The translations under genes and the position numbers were made by a program. Below the pieces are notes generated by a model. It searched no databases. It saw only the letters and a list, made by a program, of their open reading frames with translations, and was not told the DNA's origin. Positions 4,874 through 5,433 of a stretch of DNA of 5,433 nucleotides are shown here, in pieces (the first letter of the stretch is position 1; every line of letters starts with the position of its first letter). The DNA comes from Syntrophaceae bacterium UBA2192 (lineage in GTDB: Bacteria; Desulfobacterota; Syntrophia; Syntrophales; UBA2192): assembly GCA_002327315.1 (NCBI GenBank), contig DCVI01000197.1, positions 25,007-30,439 of the forward strand, read 5' to 3'.

Positions 4874-5433
4874 ATGGGGAAAAAAAACAGCGCCGTCTTC
4901 ATGGACCGCGACGGCACCATCAACGAAGAGGTCAGCTTTTTGAGCCGCATGGAGCAGCTCCGGCTTTACCCGCAGACCTGTGAGGCGATCCGTCTGATCA
5001 ACGCCGCAAAGATGAAAGCCGTCGTGGTGACCAACCAGTCCGGGATCGCCCGGGGGTACTTCACGGAGGATTTCGTCCGCAGTGTCCACGAGCGGATCAA
5101 CGAGCTGCTTCGGGCCGAGGGGGCGCACATCGACGGGTTCTACGTCTGCCCCCACCACCCCATCTACGGAAACGGGATCTACAAGCAGCACTGCGAATGC
5201 CGCAAGCCCAAGCCGGGGATGCTGCTGCAGGCCGCCGCGGAGATGACCCTCGATCTTTCGCATTCGTACATGATCGGCGACATGCTGAAGGATATCGAAG
5301 CGGGAAAGAAAGCCGGAGCCAGGGGGGTTCTTGTCCTGACCGGCTACGGTCCGAACATCGTCCGGACGGACATGCCCGCCTACATCGCCGAGGACATCCT
5401 GGAAGCCGTACAGTGGATCATGAAGGACCGGGA
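4874..5433 (+). CDS. gmhB: D-glycero-D-manno-heptose 1,7-bisphosphate 7-phosphatase GmhB (3' end cut by window)
   Basis: GmhB removes the 7-phosphate from heptose 1,7-bisphosphate in the cytoplasmic ADP-heptose pathway, which supplies WaaF. The 186 residues visible run off the window. The family is about 180-190 residues, so little is missing. HAD motif I is DRDGT at 11-15, with D11 and D13 as the nucleophile and acid/base. Motif II is VVTNQSGIARG at 51-61. The zinc-loop ligands are C92 and H94 (CPHH) with C107 and C109 (CEC). RKPKPG at 110-115 gives the motif III lysine, and IGD with a later D at 134-140 gives motif IV. ATG 4874 has GAGGA at 4863-4867, overlapping the waaF stop, 6 nt upstream, which suggests coupled translation. 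Histidinol-phosphatase relatives share this fold, but the zinc loop and the waaF neighbour favour GmhB. Confidence 0.92.
   Translation, partial: MGKKNSAVFMDRDGTINEEVSFLSRMEQLRLYPQTCEAIRLINAAKMKAVVVTNQSGIARGYFTEDFVRSVHERINELLRAEGAHIDGFYVCPHHPIYGNGIYKQHCECRKPKPGMLLQAAAEMTLDLSHSYMIGDMLKDIEAGKKAGARGVLVLTGYGPNIVRTDMPAYIAEDILEAVQWIMKDR

Noticed and set aside
4532..5263. Minus-strand open frame of 243 codons across the waaF-gmhB junction
   Set aside because: It is antisense to two well-supported genes and spans their junction. It is a composition shadow.

Overview
The window reads as one stretch of a plus-strand lipid A / inner-core LPS operon from a Gram-negative bacterium. Layout: the last codons of an upstream gene (1-57, possibly an MsbA-type lipid A flippase), lpxK (95-1225), a first LpxL/HtrB-type late acyltransferase (1245-2117), a decayed 5' fragment of waaF (2183-2290), a second paralogous acyltransferase (2306-3178), a repeat-rich spacer (3179-3367), a small four-helix-bundle (S23/IVP family) gene (3368-3763), waaF (3806-4864) and gmhB (4874 to the window edge). 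The high G+C of most genes, the tight spacing and the order lpxK-lpxL-waaF-gmhB would suit a deltaproteobacterium (Desulfobacterota, for example a Syntrophus-like or Geobacter-like lineage). That taxonomic guess is inference from layout only.

The LPS genes form one pathway. LpxK phosphorylates the 4' position of the lipid A disaccharide. The two late acyltransferases would add secondary acyl chains to the Kdo-lipid A precursor. GmhB dephosphorylates heptose bisphosphate on the way to ADP-heptose, and WaaF uses ADP-heptose to add the second heptose of the inner core. Spacings of 19 nt (lpxK-lpxL1) and 9 nt (waaF-gmhB) support co-transcription.

Two things break the ordinary pattern. First, a waaF start fragment with an in-frame stop sits between the two acyltransferase genes. 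It is best explained by a tandem duplication whose unit ran from the start of lpxL into the 5' end of waaF. The paralogs are about 73% identical without gaps, but much more alike in their C-terminal halves than in their N-terminal halves, and their base composition differs only in the N-terminal halves, so they look mosaic.

Second, a lower-G+C four-helix-bundle gene sits between lpxL2 and waaF. It is bounded by a 20-nt inverted repeat (19/20 match) and preceded by a directly repeated 65-68 nt module made of a hairpin plus four GAAGNNNN octamers. The arrangement resembles the intervening sequences of 23S rRNA genes, which carry the same protein family inside a stem, but here it lies inside a protein-coding operon. 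No rRNA, tRNA, CRISPR array, transposase or convincing promoter or terminator was seen.
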